Shown piece by piece: positions 53,747-63,608 of a stretch of 64,000 nt of DNA (position 1 is its first letter; every line of letters starts with the position of its first letter). The notes beneath the pieces are model-generated. The model saw only the letters and a program-made list of their open reading frames with translations. It did not search any database and had not been told where the DNA came from. The translations under genes and the position numbers were made by a program. Origin of the DNA: an uncultured Moraxella sp. (GTDB lineage: Bacteria > Pseudomonadota > Gammaproteobacteria > Pseudomonadales > Moraxellaceae); assembly GCA_943908425.1 (NCBI GenBank), contig CALTTC010000006.1, forward strand, positions 1 through 64,000. Direction: 5' to 3'.

Positions 53747-56700
53747 AGACAGCATCACGTTACGCCATACGCTTAGTGGTGGGCTTAGCGGTATTATTAC
53801 TGCTCGTTATTTTGTTGTTATACGTGGCGATGGGTACAACAGGCGGTTCACGGCTAATTTTAGAAAAAATTGCCAAAGAAGCCAATGTACAATTAAGCTA
53901 CGGCGAGGGTAACCTACGCGATGGGTTGTCGGTGTCTAATGTGCATATTGCCCAAGGCGAGACGGTGGAGATTCTGATCAATCACGGCTATGTGCAGATG
54001 GGCTGGCGGGCGATGTTTGCCAGACAAGTGCATCTAAAAAAAGCCGATATTGATACGGTCACCATCATCAATCACAAACCGCCAAGTGATGAACCCTTTG
54101 ATTATGCCACTTTGGAATTACCGGTAGATTTGCTGTTAGAGAATGTTGCAATAGCCCAAGTGCGCTACGAGCAGGCGAGCCAAGCGCCAGTATTATTGCA
54201 CGGTATGCTTGCCAAAAAAGCCACGTGGCAGGACAGTCAGGTGACCTTGCACGATGTGGCAGTTGCCTTAGGTGAGACATTAAAGGCTAGCCAGATTAAC
54301 GGCGAGATTGATTTATCGGGGGATTATCCGTTAAATGCTAGTGCCGAGGTGATGGTCAATGCGCTCAGTCATCAGCATTTTGCGCCATTACATATCAATG
54401 CCAGTGGCAGTTTAAAGCGCACGGTAGGCACAGTCAGTAGCCTGTATAATGAGGCTAAGGTGAGCGGTAGCTTTAGCGTGCAAGGGCTGCATAGTGGCGC
54501 GCCTTTTATGGCGGATATTGGCTTTGAGCGTTTGCCTATTCCTTATGCCACCGATGAAAACATTGTGCTACATAACGGACGCTTGCAAGCCACAGGCGTG
54601 TTGTCGGCGATTGAGCTACGCTTAAATACTGAGCTTAGCGCGCGCAATATTCCGAATGGACATTATCACGGTCGGGCGATACTTGCGCCACCGAGCGAGG
54701 GAATGACCGTGCATTATTTGGCGGCGCACACCGCGGATGGACAATTGCAGGCAAGTGGTGAGTTAGATTGGCGCGATGATTTTCGCTTGAGTAGCACGTT
54801 ATCTAGCCGTGATTATAAGTTGAGAAAAGCCTTGCCAGCGGACTATGCTGAATACGGTGTGTATTTGCCAGAACGCTTAGATGGCACGCTTAACTTTAAT
54901 TATGCCAGTAACGATGAGGGCGATACGCGCTATGAGCTTGCCTTGCAACAACGTGACGGTGAGCGTGTCAATGCCGAGATACGCCAGCAAAACAGCCAAC
55001 AAGCGGTCAATCCTTATCCGTGGCGTATTGATGCTGATTGGCAAAATCTGCAGCGTGAGCATTTGCCAGATATTGGGCGCTTAAATAGCCCAAGCGGGCA
55101 GGTGCGTGTTACCACAACCGATGGCAAAACGCATATTGACGCCAAGGCGCAAATCACCAAATTATCAGCCTTGCCAAGCGGTGATTATGCCGTACAAGCC
55201 TTGTTGCAAGATAAAGATATTACTTTGCAACAAGCCGACTATAGTGGCGCTGTGGGCAACCTGACAGCGAGTGGTGAGATTTTGCTTGCCACTGCTAAGC
55301 GTCCTTTGTCTTATACCATTCACGCTAGTAGTACAAAACTTTTGCCCAATGTTTATTTTAATGACCCCAAAAAATTACCGATTGATACATTGCACGGTAA
55401 ATTTACCGTACTTGGGCGCTTACGCAAACAAAATGGACAAGACTGGCATGAGATTCGCCTAAAAGATAGTGATGTCAGTGCCAGCCTTGGTGACGGACAG
55501 ACCATCCGCTTAACAGGCGATGGGGCGACAACGCTACAGATGCACGGTAATGAGATTCAGCATTTAACCGCGAAATTTGACGGCGATTTGGCAACGAAAG
55601 GCTTAGCTGCTGGCTTACGCCAAAACGCCTTGAGTGTACAGGTGAGTGGTGATCCCAACCATTTGACGGTGAATAAGCTGACCTTAGACGGACAGGCGGG
55701 ACATTTATCGGCAGCTGGCACCTTACAGCTCAATGACGGCGTGGCGTGGCAAGCCAATATCCGCGCGGATGAGTTGCGGACAGGGGCGTTTTATGAGCGA
55801 TTGACGGCGACAGTAACTGGTGATTTGACCACCACTGGGCGGTTAGTCAATGGGCAACTCATAAATACCCAAGCAAACTTTGATGGGCGCGTTGTGGCAG
55901 ATGGCGTGCCAACAGGAAATGTGCGCGTGGCAGCGGTGGCAGATGGCGATAAATACACCATTGATACCCTGCATTATACCGGTGAGGCAGGCGAGCTTAG
56001 TGCTACAGGGTGGATAGATGTCGGGCAAGGCGTGCGCGCAGATATTGCTGCCAGCTTACAAAATTTTAATGCTGGTTATTTTGTCAAAGACCGTCCAAGT
56101 GATATCTCAGGCGAGATTGCTGGCGCGATAGATTGGCAACACAATCAGCAAGCGGTATCCATTCGCCGTCTTGATTTGACTGGCACGATGAACAATCATC
56201 CAGTGGCGGCATCGGGCACATTGTCGGCAACCTTGAATTTACCTAAGGACTTGGCGGGTTACTGGGCAAGTTTACAGCGTCAGAGTTTTAGTATTGATGA
56301 CTTACTTGCTAAGCGTAATCCACGCACGCCACTTGCCGATAGCTTAAGCGACTGGCAACGTGATACTGCCCGCGTGCAACAAGGCGTGTTGGCGCACAAT
56401 AAAGCCTATCGCCAGATTATTCGCCGTTTGGTCGTGGACGATTTGACGGTGCGTTTTGGCGATAACCACTTACAGATGACGGGCAATCAAGACCGCTTAA
56501 GCGCGCGTATTGAGGCAAAACGCTTAAGTCAAGTATTCCCCACGGTGCAAGGAGAGGTGATTGGCACCTTAGCAATGAGCGGTGGCACAGATGGCTTGCC
56601 GACCATTTATGCTGATTTAGCTATTGAAGGGCTAAGCATGCCGTCTTTTGCCGTGCGCGAGGCGAGTGTACTAGGTAAGGTGGTGGATTTGGGTGCAAGC

Positions 56701-58707
56701 CCGAGCAGTCTTGTGGTGCAAGCGGTGGGCGTGGTCGCTGGCGGACGTACTCTACGGCAAGTGCGCCTAGATGCCACAGGCACAGAGCGCAACCATAATC
56801 TGGTGTTATTTGTCAATGATGGCAATGTGCAAGCCCACGCTCGTGTGCAAGGGGGGCTCGTTGCTGGACGTTATACTGGCGTGGTTAGTGACGGACGTTT
56901 ACAAAGCACGCGTGGACTCTTTACCCAAGTGCAGCCCAGTGAGTTACGTTATGAGCTGAACACAAAAACCTTGGCGGTTGCTGCCCACTGTTGGCAGACA
57001 CAGGTGGATGGGGCAAATACCACTGGTAGCTTATGCCTAAAAGATAATTTATTGCTAAGCCCTGAAGCTGGGCAAGTTAATATGGTGATTGCTAAATTGG
57101 ATACCAGCGTGTTCAATCCTTTATTGCCCAACGATTTGAGCGTGCAGGCGCAATTAAATGGAGCAATCAACGCCCGCTGGGGGCAAGGCAAACAGCCCGT
57201 GATAGATGCGGTATTGTATGCCGACAATGGAGCGGTTGGTGTGCGTAATGAAGGCGCGCGCGATACCATTATGCCTTTTGAGCGCTTGTCACTGCTGGCT
57301 AAGAGCGTGGCAGGTGGCTTGCAACTGCGTACCGATGTGCGTACCGAGCAGGCGGGTACAGGCTATGTGGATGTGGTGCTAGACCCTTATGGCAAAGCTA
57401 AGCCCATCGCGGGCAGTTTGGCATTAACCAGCTTTAATCTTGCGGTATTGCGTCCGTTTTTTCCAGCGCTACAGACTTTGGCGGGGGAGATTAACGTTGT
57501 AGGTGAGGTGGCAGGCACGTTGGCGAAGCCGTTATTTCACGGCAATGCGATTTTGACCGATGGTAAGCTTGCGATTGTGGATGTGCCCATTAGTTTCAAC
57601 AATATTGCTTTGCAAGCAAAAATTGATGGCGCGCAAGCCAGCTTGGAGGGCAGTTTTACGAGCGGTGAGGGCGTTGGTAGCTTGCAAGGTGAGCTAGACT
57701 GGCAACGGGATTTGCAAGCCAAACTGACCGTGGCTGGTGAGCGCTTGGCGGTGGTTAGTCCGCCGTTATTGACCGCGGAGGTGACCCCACACTTTGAGAT
57801 TGTGGTGCGCCCCACGCAAAAATACGTGGACATTAAAGGGGTGATTGCCGTGCCACAGGCGACCATTCGTCCCCCAGAGGCGAACCCAAGCGTGATTGAT
57901 GAGTCGCCTGATGTCATTGTGATTGATCGGCGGATGAGCGGTGATGCTTTGGCATTATTACAAAGTGTCAAGCCGTGGTCTATCAATGCCGATATTGGAC
58001 TGGATTTGGGCGAGAATGTGGTATTTCGTGGTTTTGGTGCTAATCTACCGCTTGCTGGCGCCTTGCACCTTACCCAAAGCGGGCAGGGGGTGATGCAAGC
58101 GCGCGGTGTTATTCAAGTCTCGGAGCGGACAACGGTAGACGCTGTTGGGCAGAATTTGGAGCTTAATTATGCCCAAGTGCGCTTTGCTGGCGATGTCAAA
58201 AATCCGCGCCTATCCATTGAAGCGGTACGTGAGATTGACAATCAAACCGTGGGCGTGCGTGTGACAGGTACGGTTGCCAATCCGATTATTACTGTGTTTA
58301 ATGATGCCAATTTGAGTGAGCAACAGGCGATGAACGCGTTGGTCACTGGCAGATTGTCCGAGAGTAACACGCAAATTAGTGAACAAGGCTTTCGCTCGCA
58401 AGTGACTAATAATTTGGCGGCGGCAGGGCTAAGCCTGGGCTTGCGTGGTACGCGTAACTTAACCAATGATATTGGACGGGCGTTGGGGCTTGAAAGTCTT
58501 GTGGTGGACGCCTCGGGCAATAGTGATGACACCCACGTTAATGTAACTGGCTATATCAGTCCTGACTTGTATATCCGTTATGGCGTTGGGGTATTTAATG
58601 CCGAAACCAGCCTGTCAATGCGTTATCAGCTTACCAAACGTATCTATGTACAAGCCACAAGTAGCACAGAGCGCATCGTTGATGTGGTCTATCGCTGGCG
58701 GTTTTAG
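53743..58707 (+). CDS. tamB: Translocation and assembly module inner-membrane protein TamB
   Basis: 1654 aa AsmA-like bridge protein spanning the periplasm from an N-terminal inner-membrane anchor (LVVGLAVLLLLVILLLYVAM) to TamA. The long middle is repeated beta-strand (taco) architecture, and the C-terminal DUF490 domain contains NPRLSIEAVREIDNQTVGV, PIITVFND and a closing YQLTKRIYVQ..VVYRWRF. The start is TTG at 53743, overlapping the tamA stop as TTGA, which implies coupled translation. It is convergent with and overlaps the next gene's stop by 4 bp. Confidence 0.9.
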   Translation: MKTASRYAIRLVVGLAVLLLLVILLLYVAMGTTGGSRLILEKIAKEANVQLSYGEGNLRDGLSVSNVHIAQGETVEILINHGYVQMGWRAMFARQVHLKKADIDTVTIINHKPPSDEPFDYATLELPVDLLLENVAIAQVRYEQASQAPVLLHGMLAKKATWQDSQVTLHDVAVALGETLKASQINGEIDLSGDYPLNASAEVMVNALSHQHFAPLHINASGSLKRTVGTVSSLYNEAKVSGSFSVQGLHSGAPFMADIGFERLPIPYATDENIVLHNGRLQATGVLSAIELRLNTELSARNIPNGHYHGRAILAPPSEGMTVHYLAAHTADGQLQASGELDWRDDFRLSSTLSSRDYKLRKALPADYAEYGVYLPERLDGTLNFNYASNDEGDTRYELALQQRDGERVNAEIRQQNSQQAVNPYPWRIDADWQNLQREHLPDIGRLNSPSGQVRVTTTDGKTHIDAKAQITKLSALPSGDYAVQALLQDKDITLQQADYSGAVGNLTASGEILLATAKRPLSYTIHASSTKLLPNVYFNDPKKLPIDTLHGKFTVLGRLRKQNGQDWHEIRLKDSDVSASLGDGQTIRLTGDGATTLQMHGNEIQHLTAKFDGDLATKGLAAGLRQNALSVQVSGDPNHLTVNKLTLDGQAGHLSAAGTLQLNDGVAWQANIRADELRTGAFYERLTATVTGDLTTTGRLVNGQLINTQANFDGRVVADGVPTGNVRVAAVADGDKYTIDTLHYTGEAGELSATGWIDVGQGVRADIAASLQNFNAGYFVKDRPSDISGEIAGAIDWQHNQQAVSIRRLDLTGTMNNHPVAASGTLSATLNLPKDLAGYWASLQRQSFSIDDLLAKRNPRTPLADSLSDWQRDTARVQQGVLAHNKAYRQIIRRLVVDDLTVRFGDNHLQMTGNQDRLSARIEAKRLSQVFPTVQGEVIGTLAMSGGTDGLPTIYADLAIEGLSMPSFAVREASVLGKVVDLGASPSSLVVQAVGVVAGGRTLRQVRLDATGTERNHNLVLFVNDGNVQAHARVQGGLVAGRYTGVVSDGRLQSTRGLFTQVQPSELRYELNTKTLAVAAHCWQTQVDGANTTGSLCLKDNLLLSPEAGQVNMVIAKLDTSVFNPLLPNDLSVQAQLNGAINARWGQGKQPVIDAVLYADNGAVGVRNEGARDTIMPFERLSLLAKSVAGGLQLRTDVRTEQAGTGYVDVVLDPYGKAKPIAGSLALTSFNLAVLRPFFPALQTLAGEINVVGEVAGTLAKPLFHGNAILTDGKLAIVDVPISFNNIALQAKIDGAQASLEGSFTSGEGVGSLQGELDWQRDLQAKLTVAGERLAVVSPPLLTAEVTPHFEIVVRPTQKYVDIKGVIAVPQATIRPPEANPSVIDESPDVIVIDRRMSGDALALLQSVKPWSINADIGLDLGENVVFRGFGANLPLAGALHLTQSGQGVMQARGVIQVSERTTVDAVGQNLELNYAQVRFAGDVKNPRLSIEAVREIDNQTVGVRVTGTVANPIITVFNDANLSEQQAMNALVTGRLSESNTQISEQGFRSQVTNNLAAAGLSLGLRGTRNLTNDIGRALGLESLVVDASGNSDDTHVNVTGYISPDLYIRYGVGVFNAETSLSMRYQLTKRIYVQATSSTERIVDVVYRWRF

Positions 58708-59456
58708 CGCCCTTGCTTTTCGGTTAAGTGCTTCCAGTAGCGTCTTGGCATTTGTTGCAAGTGCAGTTTGCGATTTTTGCGTGCAGTAATGGTGGCGTGC
58801 TGAAAGTAAGCTTGCCATAGATGTTGGTAATGCACCTCTTCGGTAGTATACAGATGACGGCTGTCGCGCAGGGCAGCTTTGTCAATGTCGGTGATAAGAT
58901 GCACGGTTTTTAGGTCAAAATAAATGCCATAACCACGCACCAAATCGGCAATTAAAAATGGCATATCGGCAAAGCGTTTGGCAAAAAAATACGCCACAAT
59001 CGGCAAGACATTAAAATCGGGCTCAATTTTGGCAAAATATACGTCATCGCTAGTGGCAACAAAGCGCACAAATGCCTTGACGCGATGACGCTCCCGCCCC
59101 ACTTTTTTGACACAATCTTGCACAAGGCGAACGTTTGGGTCGGTGTAATTGTCCAAGATGGCAACGCTTGGCTGTTGTAATTGTGCACGAATGATGGCAA
59201 ATAACGCACTATAAACGGCGCTATCCTCCGACAAAAATGCCCACAAAAGCGGGCGTGTTTCGCCAAAAATTAGCTGTAATTTTTGCCAAACGCGGGTAGC
59301 CTTGGCGTCGTCTGTAATAACGGTGTGGCTTTCTGTCAAAAAACTGGGCACATAATCGTGCTCGGCGACAAGGCTTGGGGCACAAAACTTATGTTCATAA
59401 GCGACAAACACCGCCGTCAAAAACCCATTAAACGAGCCATCAAATAACAATATCAT
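58704..59456 (-). CDS. Putative DNA metabolism protein (TIGR03915 / DUF4130 type)
   Basis: 250 aa. The N-terminus ILLFDGSFNGFLTAVFVAYE is the hallmark of this family, and the second half (VGRERHRVKAFVRFV, YFAKIEPDFNVLPIVAYFFAKRFADMPFLI, and LYTTEEVHYQHLWQAYFQHATI) matches the DUF4130 region, which has been compared with uracil-DNA glycosylase-like proteins. Reaction not established. It follows the radical SAM gene by 7 bp on the same strand; the pair is conserved across many bacteria. Stop overlaps the convergent tamB stop. Confidence 0.82.
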   Translation of the reverse strand: MILLFDGSFNGFLTAVFVAYEHKFCAPSLVAEHDYVPSFLTESHTVITDDAKATRVWQKLQLIFGETRPLLWAFLSEDSAVYSALFAIIRAQLQQPSVAILDNYTDPNVRLVQDCVKKVGRERHRVKAFVRFVATSDDVYFAKIEPDFNVLPIVAYFFAKRFADMPFLIADLVRGYGIYFDLKTVHLITDIDKAALRDSRHLYTTEEVHYQHLWQAYFQHATITARKNRKLHLQQMPRRYWKHLTEKQGR

Positions 59457-59463
59457 TTGTGTT

Positions 59464-60717
59464 TTAAAATAAGCTTAATTGCGGTGAGTTGGTGCGGTAC
59501 TTGCTTTGTGTGGTATTTAGGACAATCGCGCGCAGATTGTCTTTGGTGAGATGATTAAGATAAGAATTTTTGCGACCTGTCGCGACAAAATAGCGCGCAC
59601 GATTGACCGCCACGCCCATTTGCTTTAAATGCTCTAGGGTAATGGTGGTAAATTTGCGCGATTTGACAATTTTTTTGGCGCTTTTAACTCCAATGCCAGG
59701 AACGCGTAGCAACATCTTATAGGGGGCGGTTTGTAGATTAACAGGAAAATGCTCGCGGTTACGCAATGCCCACGCCAGCTTTGGGTCGCATTCCAAATCC
59801 AAAAACGGTGCATCATCAGGGACAATTTCATCGGCATCAAAGCCATAAAAACGCATCAGCCAATCGGCTTGATATAGCCGGTTTTCGCGTACCACTGGCA
59901 CGGGTGTGCCGACCGCTGGCAGACGGCTGTCGCTTAGCATGGGCACATAACCAGAATAGTACACGCGTTTTAGTTCGTATTTTTCATAAAAATGTTTGGA
60001 TAAGCGGATAATTTGTCGGTCGCTTTCGCCTGTTGCGCCAACGATAAATTGTGTGGATTGTCCAGCGGGGGTATATTTGGGGGCGTGTTTATGCACTTTA
60101 CGGCTGTCTTTAAAGACTGCAATTTGTGTTTGTACGGTTTGCATCGGTGCTTTCATTGCTTCGTGGTCTTTTTCTGGCGCAAGTAAGGCAAGCCCCGATT
60201 TTGTGGGAATTTCCATATTCACTGACAAGCGGTCGGCGTATAGCCCTGCCTCTTTCATCAGCTCATCGGACGCCCCCGGAATGGTTTTTAGGTGAATATA
60301 CCCGTGAAAATTGTGCTCTAAACGTAAGCTTTTAGCCACGCTTACCAAGCGTTCCATGGTATAATCGGCGTTTTTGAATATCCCTGAACTTAAAAATAGC
60401 CCCTCAATATAATTGCGCCGATAAAATTGCATGGTAAGCTCAACCACTTCCTTCACGGTAAATGCCGCACGTGGCGTGTCGTTACTGCGCCGTGACGTGC
60501 AATAAGCGCAATCATAGATACAGATATTGGTAAACAAAATTTTAAGTAAAGAAATACAGCGCCCATCTTCGGTAAAACTGTGGCAAATCCCTGCGCCATT
60601 AGCGTTGCCTAGTCCGCCTTGATTATTGCGCTTGCCACCGCTTGATGAACAGGAAACATCGTACTTTGCCGCATCGGCTAGGATGGACAATTTTTCTTGC
60701 ATGCGTGTATAATTCAT
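59464..60717 (-). CDS. Putative DNA modification/repair radical SAM protein (TIGR03916 type)
   Basis: About 417 aa from ATG 60717 (MNYTRMQEKLSILADAAKYD); a TTG at 60732 is an alternative. The [4Fe-4S] triad is C-x3-C-x2-C in CIYDCAYC (about 66-73), with additional upstream cysteines in SCSSSGGKRN and GAGICHSF. SAM-radical barrel features include FLSSGIF and GYIHLKTIPGA. Near the C-terminus MLLRVPGIGVKSAKKIVKSR is a helix-hairpin-helix DNA-binding motif. The domain set (radical SAM plus HhH) implies chemistry on DNA; the reaction is unknown. Transcribed with the partner gene 7 bp downstream. Confidence 0.87.
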   Translation of the reverse strand: MNYTRMQEKLSILADAAKYDVSCSSSGGKRNNQGGLGNANGAGICHSFTEDGRCISLLKILFTNICIYDCAYCTSRRSNDTPRAAFTVKEVVELTMQFYRRNYIEGLFLSSGIFKNADYTMERLVSVAKSLRLEHNFHGYIHLKTIPGASDELMKEAGLYADRLSVNMEIPTKSGLALLAPEKDHEAMKAPMQTVQTQIAVFKDSRKVHKHAPKYTPAGQSTQFIVGATGESDRQIIRLSKHFYEKYELKRVYYSGYVPMLSDSRLPAVGTPVPVVRENRLYQADWLMRFYGFDADEIVPDDAPFLDLECDPKLAWALRNREHFPVNLQTAPYKMLLRVPGIGVKSAKKIVKSRKFTTITLEHLKQMGVAVNRARYFVATGRKNSYLNHLTKDNLRAIVLNTTQSKYRTNSPQLSLF

Positions 60718-60779
60718 TGACCATTTATCCAAGCTATTAACCTAGTATAAATGGGGGAATTTGGGCAAATTACAAGCGG

Positions 60780-60947
60780 TTATTTGGTGAGAATTAAGCG
60801 ATTATTACGCGTTAAACGCAAGCGGTATTCTTCACCAGCGTGCAAGATACGTACCTCGTTAGTTAAGGCAAAAAGATTTTGTGAATGCAAGGTGGGTAGG
60901 CGTGTGGTTTCGCGATTGCTAAAGTAGCGTGAGATGGTCATTGTCAT
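60780..60947 (-). CDS. hemP: Haemin uptake protein HemP
   Basis: 55 aa from ATG 60947 (MTMTISRYFSNRE), with GGAG 7 bp upstream; the longer open frame has no such site. The conserved C-terminal block EVRILHAGEEYRLRLTRNNR followed by LILTK is the HemP family signature. In relatives hemP is iron-regulated and precedes haem-receptor genes; here it stands alone before the radical SAM gene. A Fur-box core lies about 70 bp upstream. Confidence 0.88.
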   Translation of the reverse strand: MTMTISRYFSNRETTRLPTLHSQNLFALTNEVRILHAGEEYRLRLTRNNRLILTK

Positions 60948-61018
60948 GGCAAAACTCCTTGTGATGGGCAATACTTGATAAGCCAATAAGCATAAGTAAA
61001 TAAAATTTCTTATCAAAC

Positions 61019-61031
61019 GATAATAATTATC
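61019..61031. promoter_or_regulatory. Fur box upstream of hemP
   Basis: GATAATAATTATC, a perfect palindrome matching the GATAAT-N-ATTATC core of Fur sites, within a wider ATCAAACGATAATAATTATC context. A possible hemP promoter (TTGATA at 61016-61011, TATGCT at 60994-60989, minus strand) lies directly beside it, so Fur would block it under iron repletion. Confidence 0.75.
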
Positions 61032-61218
61032 AATTAAGCGTATAATAGCAAATATTATAAAGATTGCAATGCTAAATCATTAAATTTGATAAAATTAACT
61101 GTATTTTTGACAAACGGTAGTTTTTTGGCGATAAAAGCGATATTGTGCTTATTTTTTATTTTGATGGTTGCTTTTTAGTATTTTTTATTTAAAAAATCAA
61201 TCGTAATATTTATCAAAT

Positions 61219-61253
61219 ACAATCTTGACTGTTTTACTCGGAATTATTATAAT
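61219..61253 (+). promoter_or_regulatory. isc operon promoter with IscR type 1 site
   Basis: TTGACT (61225-61230), 17-bp spacer, TATAAT (61248-61253). The segment TTGACTGTTTTACTCGG (61225-61241) closely resembles the E. coli IscR type 1 site over the -35 region, indicating autorepression by [2Fe-2S]-IscR. Confidence 0.85.
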
Positions 61254-61295
61254 AGGCGCAACTTTTTACCTTTAAGCCTAAGCCAAGGGAGTGTT

Positions 61296-61781
61296 ATGAG
61301 ACTTACCACCCGTGGACGCTATGCGGTCACTGCCTTATTGGATTTGGCGATTCAGGAAAATCGCAATCAAGGTGCGGTGTCGCTGTCTGACATTGCCAAG
61401 CGCCAGTCTATTTCGGTGTCCTATCTTGAGCAACTGTTCGCTAAATTACGCCGTGCCAATTTAGTGACGAGCACGCGTGGGGCTGCTGGCGGGTATCATT
61501 TGGCGCGCCCTTTAGACGAGATTGACGTGATGAGTATTATTAGTGCCGTTGATGAGAGCATTAACGCCATGCAATGCGAAGGCAAGGGCGACTGCCAAGA
61601 TGGCGGTATGTGCCTTACCCACGATTTATGGTATGGCTTATCGGTGCATATTGAGAATTACCTTAAAAATGTAACGCTTGCTGAACTGCTAGATTCTAAA
61701 AATACCCAAAGTATTGCCGACCGCCAAGCAAGTTTTGTGACGTCTGCATTTAACGATAGAATAGCCTCGCAAGCGGTGTAG
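61296..61781 (+). CDS. iscR: Iron-sulfur cluster regulator IscR
   Basis: Rrf2-family repressor that senses Fe-S cluster supply. 161 aa: winged helix (MRLTTRGRYAVTALLDLA, SVSYLEQLFAKLR, STRGAAGGYHLAR) and the cluster ligands C94, C100 and C106 in QCEGKGDCQDGGMC, with His109 in LTHDLW. First gene of iscRSU; the IscR site on its promoter closes the feedback loop. Confidence 0.96.
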   Translation: MRLTTRGRYAVTALLDLAIQENRNQGAVSLSDIAKRQSISVSYLEQLFAKLRRANLVTSTRGAAGGYHLARPLDEIDVMSIISAVDESINAMQCEGKGDCQDGGMCLTHDLWYGLSVHIENYLKNVTLAELLDSKNTQSIADRQASFVTSAFNDRIASQAV

Positions 61782-61824
61782 CTTGAGACTTTTATTTAAT
61801 TTATTTAGCCAGTTGGAGTGAACA

Positions 61825-63042
61825 ATGAGTGCCTTGATTTATTTAGACTATGCCGCAACCACGCCTGTGGATGAAGACGTTGCCAAAAAAATGGGGGAGT
61901 ATTTGACCTTTGATGGTATTTTTGGTAATCCTGCCAGCCGTAGTCACGGTTTTGGTTGGCAAGCCGAAGAAGCGGTAGAAAATGCCCGCTTACAAATCGC
62001 TGAGACGGTGGGCGCTGACCCGCGTGAGATTGTGTTTACAAGTGGTGCAACCGAGGCGGATAACCTTGCCCTAAAAGGCGCTGCCCATTTTTATAGCGGA
62101 CGTGGCAAGCATATCGTGACCAGTAAAATTGAGCATAAGGCCATTTTGGACACTTGTCGTCAATTAGAAACCGAAGGCTTTGAGATCACTTATATTGAGC
62201 CAGAGGCGGGCACGGGTATGATTTATCCTCAGATGGTTGCCGACGCTATCCGTGAAGATACCATTTTGGTGAGCTTAATGGCGGTAAATAATGAGCTTGG
62301 GACGATTACCGATATTGAAGCGATTGGGAAAATTACCCGTGAAAAAGGCATTATTTTGCACGTTGATGGCGCGCAAGCTGTGGGTAAAATTCGCTTAGAT
62401 TTAGAAAATAGCAATGTGGACTTGATGAGCTTTTCGGCGCATAAGGTCTATGGTCCCAAAGGTATTGGCGCCTTGTATGTTAGACGCAAACCACGCGTGC
62501 GTATTAAAGCCGAACAGCACGGCGGCGGACACGAACGCGGTATGCGCTCTGGTACGCTACCTACCCATCAAATCGTGGGCATGGGCGAGGCGTTTAAATT
62601 AGCGCAAGCGCGCTTTGATGCTGACCACGCTTATTTTACGAAGCTACGCGATAAGCTGTGGCAGGGGGTGCAAGACATTGAAGAAGTCTACCTAAATGGT
62701 GATTTAAACCACGCGGTGCCAAATATTTTAAATATTAGCTTTAACTTTGTGGAGGGCGAATCCTTAATGATGAGCCTAAAAGACTTGGCGGTGTCGTCAG
62801 GGTCCGCGTGTACGTCAGCGACTCTTGAGCCATCTTATGTCTTGCGTGCCATTGGGCGTTCTGATGAGTTGGCGCACTCGTCTATTCGCTTTAGTTTTGG
62901 GCGTTATACCACAGAGGACGACATTGACCGTGTCTTGGTGCAAATTCACGAAGCGGTAGACAAATTGCGTGAATTGTCCCCATTATGGGATATGTATAAA
63001 GATGGCGTGGATTTTGCAAGCGTTGAATGGCAAGAACACTAA
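61825..63042 (+). CDS. iscS: Cysteine desulfurase IscS
   Basis: PLP enzyme that takes sulfur from cysteine for Fe-S clusters and tRNA thiolation. 405 aa: IYLDYAATTPVDEDV start, PLP-binding SAHKVYGPKG with the Schiff-base Lys, and the active-site loop SSGSACTSATLEPS with the persulfide Cys. GGAG lies 8 bp before the ATG. 98 bp separate it from iscU. Confidence 0.97.
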   Translation: MSALIYLDYAATTPVDEDVAKKMGEYLTFDGIFGNPASRSHGFGWQAEEAVENARLQIAETVGADPREIVFTSGATEADNLALKGAAHFYSGRGKHIVTSKIEHKAILDTCRQLETEGFEITYIEPEAGTGMIYPQMVADAIREDTILVSLMAVNNELGTITDIEAIGKITREKGIILHVDGAQAVGKIRLDLENSNVDLMSFSAHKVYGPKGIGALYVRRKPRVRIKAEQHGGGHERGMRSGTLPTHQIVGMGEAFKLAQARFDADHAYFTKLRDKLWQGVQDIEEVYLNGDLNHAVPNILNISFNFVEGESLMMSLKDLAVSSGSACTSATLEPSYVLRAIGRSDELAHSSIRFSFGRYTTEDDIDRVLVQIHEAVDKLRELSPLWDMYKDGVDFASVEWQEH

Positions 63043-63140
63043 AGCGAACAGATGGTAGTCAAGATAAAGCCTTGCTAAGGCTGTGTAACTAGATAATATG
63101 TGCATATCGCACTCTATTTTGTGGAATAACGGAGATTTAT

Positions 63141-63533
63141 ATGGCTTATTCAGAAAAAGTTATTGACCATTACGAAAACCCAAGAAACGTGGGTAATCTA
63201 GACAAAAACGCCAAAAACGTTGGTACAGGTATGGTCGGTGCGCCCGCTTGTGGCGATGTGATGCGTTTGCAAATTCAAGTGGGCGATGATGGCGTCATTG
63301 AAGATGCAAAATTTAAAACCTACGGTTGTGGCTCTGCTATTGCCTCGAGCTCTTTGGTAACCGAGTGGCTAAAAGGCAAAACCTTAGGGGAGGCGGCACT
63401 CATTAAAAATAAAGATATCGCTAATGAGCTTGCTCTACCGCCAGTTAAGGTACACTGCTCTGTCTTGGCAGAAGACGCCATCAAAGCGGCAATTCAAGAC
63501 TATGAAGCCAAAAAATCGGGTTCTGCCGCCTAA
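63141..63533 (+). CDS. iscU: Iron-sulfur cluster scaffold IscU
   Basis: 130 aa scaffold on which clusters are built. Ligands Cys37 (GAPACGDVM), Cys63 (YGCGSAIASS) and Cys106 (PPVKVHCSVLA, including the HscA-recognised LPPVK) are all present. Followed by a strong terminator, so transcription into iscA is probably reduced. Confidence 0.97.
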   Translation: MAYSEKVIDHYENPRNVGNLDKNAKNVGTGMVGAPACGDVMRLQIQVGDDGVIEDAKFKTYGCGSAIASSSLVTEWLKGKTLGEAALIKNKDIANELALPPVKVHCSVLAEDAIKAAIQDYEAKKSGSAA

Positions 63534-63562
63534 TCGCACAAAAAATTAGTATGTAGCGATTT

Positions 63563-63595
63563 GGGGCGTTTATATCAGTAAACGCCTGTTTTTTA
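63563..63595 (+). terminator. Terminator between iscU and iscA
   Basis: Perfect 8-bp stem GGCGTTTA / TAAACGCC with a 6-base loop, followed by TGTTTTTT, 30 bp after iscU. Confidence 0.85.
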
Positions 63596-63608
63596 AGTTG
63601 GGCGATAC

